Source: Lyngbya sp. CCAP 1446/10
GTDB lineage: Bacteria; Cyanobacteriota; Cyanobacteriia; Cyanobacteriales; Microcoleaceae
Direction: 5' to 3'
Assembly (NCBI RefSeq): GCF_026130175.1
Contig: NZ_JAIGNI010000031.1
Span: forward strand, 37,899-101,898
Length of the DNA: 64,000 nucleotides
In this document: positions 62,301 to 64,000 of the stretch, piece after piece
Layout: each line of letters starts with the position of its first letter
Position numbering within the stretch: the first letter of the stretch is position 1
Notes under the pieces: generated by a model
The model's input: the letters and a program-made list of their open reading frames with translations, nothing else
Told to the model about the DNA's origin: nothing
Databases searched by the model: none
Made by a program: the position numbers and the translations under genes

Positions 62301-63381
62301 GCTCATTATTGGCTTCATAAAACCAATATTTAGCAACTTCATCAGGAAATTCAATCCCAATAAGATTTGCTTTACCCCATTCCCCTCGCTTTCTTTCATT
62401 AGTACCATTACATACTCGGCATCCAGCATTACCCTTTGACCACTGTTGATTGATTGTGGAGCCAACAATTGCCTGCCATTCATTTCCATCATGAGGACAT
62501 TTAAACCAAACTTTTTTATTACTACCTAGAGAAAGGGTTGCAGGGTCTAAATTAAGTCCTTTATTTTTTTCGTAATCCCAGTATTGACTCACAAGTTCAG
62601 GATAAACTTCTATTAAACTAGCCTGTTTTTCAGCCTTCTTTTTTCTACCTGCACACATTGGGCATCCACTTGTTCCCCTCCCTTCCCAACTTCTTCTAAT
62701 AGAGTGAGGTTTCGTTTTCCAAGAGTGTCGATCAAGAGGGCATTTAAGCCAAATCAATTGGGTGACGCTCCCAGCAAAAACATCTTCAGGTTTAAGATTT
62801 CCGTTTTTCTCATAATCCCATAGTTCTGCAACTCGTTTTGGATAAAGTATCGCTAAGGTTTGTGAATAGAGTTCCTGCTTTAACCTTTCTGCTTTCTCTT
62901 GTTCAGCAACGGCTTTCGCTTTCTCGCGTTCTTCCAAATACTCATGGAATGCAGGATTAATATTCAGAACTTGCCTGACTCTTTCTCTGCTTAGTCCATG
63001 CTGATCACCTATCTCTTGATAACTGAGTCCTTGTTTGTAGAGTTCGATAAACTGATTACTTTTCTCAAGTTTTTCTTCTCTAATTTTAGTTAATTTAGAT
63101 GATTCTTTTTTGCTTTCACTTTCTGCTTCTGGTGAAAAATCTACTCTTCCATCATCATTCTGCCCTTGCCAAATTTGACAAACAGCCTGCCCCAAATCGG
63201 TTAGAGAAACCTGATTATCTTTTAATTGAACAAGACCTCTATCCTGAAGATTGAGTAATGTGCTTTTGACAGAAGTAAATTTTTTGATGGGTTCAGAGGA
63301 TAAATATAGCGATTGAAGAATGAATTTCTGTATCCTACCCAACCCCTTTGTAGCCTCTCGGATATTGTACGCATCATCCAT
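59350..63381 (-). CDS. HTH/zinc-ribbon/SF2 helicase/Rrp8-like methyltransferase fusion
   Basis: A 1343-residue multidomain protein. Residues 1-70 look like a winged helix; 115-140 form a sigma-region-4-like helix-turn-helix (LSYQEIGDQHGLSRERVRQV). Four zinc-ribbon (DUF4379-like) repeats follow at about 177-245, 255-325, 340-412 and 418-490, each with paired cysteines; the His ligand is present in repeats 1 and 3 (H219, H385) but replaced in 2 and 4 (N300, Y464). An SF2 helicase spans about 680-1100: LTGTGKT (718-724), DEIH (814-817), GMSATP (851-856), EGRLNRQGQ (1039-1047). Residues 1180-1330 are a SAM methyltransferase (IADLGCGEG, CDIARVPLEDSCLDVAMFNL) resembling eukaryotic Rrp8. The gene is AT-rich with only one GCGATCGC (60318), unlike its neighbours, which suggests transfer. 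A nucleic-acid or defence role is inferred. Confidence 0.85.
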   Translation of the reverse strand: MDDAYNIREATKGLGRIQKFILQSLYLSSEPIKKFTSVKSTLLNLQDRGLVQLKDNQVSLTDLGQAVCQIWQGQNDDGRVDFSPEAESESKKESSKLTKIREEKLEKSNQFIELYKQGLSYQEIGDQHGLSRERVRQVLNINPAFHEYLEEREKAKAVAEQEKAERLKQELYSQTLAILYPKRVAELWDYEKNGNLKPEDVFAGSVTQLIWLKCPLDRHSWKTKPHSIRRSWEGRGTSGCPMCAGRKKKAEKQASLIEVYPELVSQYWDYEKNKGLNLDPATLSLGSNKKVWFKCPHDGNEWQAIVGSTINQQWSKGNAGCRVCNGTNERKRGEWGKANLIGIEFPDEVAKYWFYEANNELGVDPSKLTIGSRKEAFFKCPIDGHEWVATITAITKGSWKKGNSGCPACRGLIATETTSLIALYPDYVAQYWDYEKNNQLGLAPTALTKGSQQEAWFKCPIDGYEWKTKIGSITRASWRLSNSGCARCFGWSLEAIRQFVASLEVYIPNLTQAELYKIFEQSGVLDTTNTEGLKIIKNIIRGKLSGQKLRDVIQFKEIQISEVESGSNDDFKADTELKIVNEGSQSFVINSDLPEQLDESNELPRVKVQKSLEFLSSKIVASADKEAVDFFIASKLNRIWAEVFEDESAVEGVEAFTEEGYGHQVRDQFLDEYNQARDMSIPSGWAFRVDGKITSPNLMQKLSAVRLRSQQRMLNLSLTGTGKTIGGILSSRIIDAHLTIIICPLDTIPNWHGEIKHTFPDSRVTIKNFNPHWLNIEEGHHYILLNHEMFQQPSTPAHIRQLLDQYKIDLIIVDEIHRCKQRGDDPSKRRQMVLALITNAAENNPDLHVLGMSATPVINNLKEGKSLVELVTGLERSDLGETATLNNCMRLHQAFVTLGIRSRVKPKIKINRDTLLVDCTHLVDEIRQEGTSILKMEQILTRARIPAILKELRPKTIVYTHYVDGIVDQLKEAIEAEGWTVGFHMGGDKSGRNNFIDGSTDILIASSAMATGVDGFQRVCDRLIINIPPWTSAELEQLEGRLNRQGQVHDTLTILMPVTYGLDDGEHWSWDEGRLARLQNKQTVADAAVDGVMPEGQLRSESQAFRDLRQWLERLKTGEQKSIIRPRIFVPLPDIDPVDVQRRNLQYGDFSRMNARWNNSYSHTTYKRLQANPEEWMQYHTLYQEARKTWSVIPYEEAIKWLQKRSDLIIADLGCGEGQIAKALVGKHTVHNFDFIAINDSVIECDIARVPLEDSCLDVAMFNLSLMGLNSADYIREAARTLKLDGQLWIYEVTSQIKDFQGFIRGLELAGFRIIENTEVWKFWYIRAIKSEEVELSQIRVQL

Positions 63382-64000
63382 AGTTCAACCTGAATAATTA
63401 GAGGTGCTTCTGTACTATTTTATAGGCAAATGCGGAATATATGTTGAGTATAGCCCAAAAACAAATCAGGAGATTTTAGACTAACGGGAAGTGATTGATC
63501 CAGGACTGATGCGGTTGGTGATTTAGACTTGGTTATGGGATGAAACTTACCAAAGTTAGATGGGTGAACTTACCGCCGACGGCATTCGTGACTTCCGCAC
63601 GACCTACGGGCAGGCCACAAACCCTAGCAGTTTCCCCCTTTTTCAATTTACCGGAACCTTCCATAGCAAATAAATCAACAATTGACCCGGAGGTGGTTGC
63701 AATGACAACTTCCTAAGTTTCACCGTCGCCAAGTGCTTGTGAAAGATTACTTTCCGATGGTTGATCTTCGACTAGACCGACAGTACCGCTGAAGCAAAGC
63801 ATTTTTTACTCGTTACCAGGCGCTTTGCCTGGGAACCAATTATCATTAATCAGTTATCCTTAAAAGTCCCAGAACCCTGCGCCGGACACGGCAATGCCGT
63901 GTCCCTACGGATATCCTGTACAATTTAGCCAACAATTAAGGCCAAGTCGATCGATTTTGTGGTTCTATCTATTCATTTTCCCACAGCAGCAGGCTGCTTG
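63382..64000. other. Right-edge region with a decayed gene and palindromic repeat
   Basis: A pseudogene at 63533-63802 is annotated separately. The remainder has no recognised gene. GGACACGGCA at 63884-63893 and TGCCGTGTCC at 63895-63904 form the palindromic repeat also found at 38333-38354. Confidence 0.55.
63533..63802 (-). pseudogene. Small beta-rich protein gene with in-frame stop
   Basis: From ATG 63802 the minus-strand frame reads MLCFSGTVGLVEDQPSESNL and SQALGDGET, then TAG at 63713-63715, then continues EVVIATTSGSIVDLFAMEGS, GKLKKGETARVCGLPVGRAE and VTNAVGGKFTHLTLVSFIP to TAA at 63533. The pattern of short strands and glycines suggests an OB-like or SH3-like barrel of about 89 residues. 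One nonsense change would explain the interruption. I do not recognise the family with confidence; NfeD-like OB folds are one possibility. Confidence 0.5.

Overview
The window comes from a cyanobacterial chromosome, most likely a filamentous Oscillatoriales-type organism (Microcoleus/Oscillatoria/Phormidium-like). Direct evidence is the set of thylakoid genes (petB, petD, psaM, a CtpA-type D1 C-terminal processing protease), several small protein families known mainly from cyanobacteria, the very frequent HIP1 octamer GCGATCGC, and many heptanucleotide tandem repeats (STRRs). The genus is inferred from general style and was not tested. No rRNA, tRNA or CRISPR array was recognised.

Layout. 0-8.6 kb: housekeeping genes, mostly on the minus strand (aat, rpsN, nth, an RseP-type site-2 protease), two Uma2-family proteins, a GIY-YIG protein, an aldo/keto reductase and an ABC-2 permease. 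8.6-12.2 kb: a radical SAM/SPASM protein preceded by a tiny ORF, a repeat-rich gap, a DUF2500 protein and a TerC protein. 12.5-16.8 kb: photosynthesis block with psaM (31 aa), ctpA divergent from petB-petD. 17-22 kb: proB, an unknown protein, ndk, decayed gene pieces and a DUF433/DUF5615 toxin-antitoxin pair. 22-26.3 kb: a compact Mrp-type cation/proton antiporter operon (C-D-E-F-G-A'-B order). 26.9-34.4 kb: mnmG, a RelE/ParE module, an unknown protein, an ABC-F ATPase, and an OLD-like ATPase with a TOPRIM-like partner that carries an early nonsense codon. 34.8-41.4 kb: a membrane-anchored PilP/GspC-like protein, a TIGR04376-type coiled-coil protein, mtnA, a pilin-like secreted protein, a tandem rhodanese and a CDF transporter. 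41.4-49.7 kb: a repeat-dense gap with three phased DnaA-box-like sites, a sensor kinase, a HEAT-repeat/phosphatase fusion, a GHL10-type protein and metK. 49.9-59.2 kb: an AAA-like/GGDEF fusion, a rhodanese, a Cys-repeat secreted protein, rpsD, an MFS transporter, cbiD and guaA. 59.3-63.4 kb: a 1343-residue protein joining a helix-turn-helix, four zinc-ribbon repeats, an SF2 helicase and an Rrp8-like methyltransferase. The end of the window holds a decayed gene.

Themes. Several dispersed short elements with terminal inverted repeats (MITE-like) and STRRs fill the gaps and touch coding sequence: one supplies the last 15 codons of the sensor kinase, one supplies the stop codon of another gene, an STRR truncates a small gene, and a purine repeat sits in frame inside cbiD. 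The most unusual single gene is the helicase-methyltransferase fusion. The OLD-like/TOPRIM-like pair looks like a damaged defence module. Sensor and regulatory genes (GGDEF fusion, sensor kinase, HEAT-phosphatase) cluster between 42 and 52 kb.
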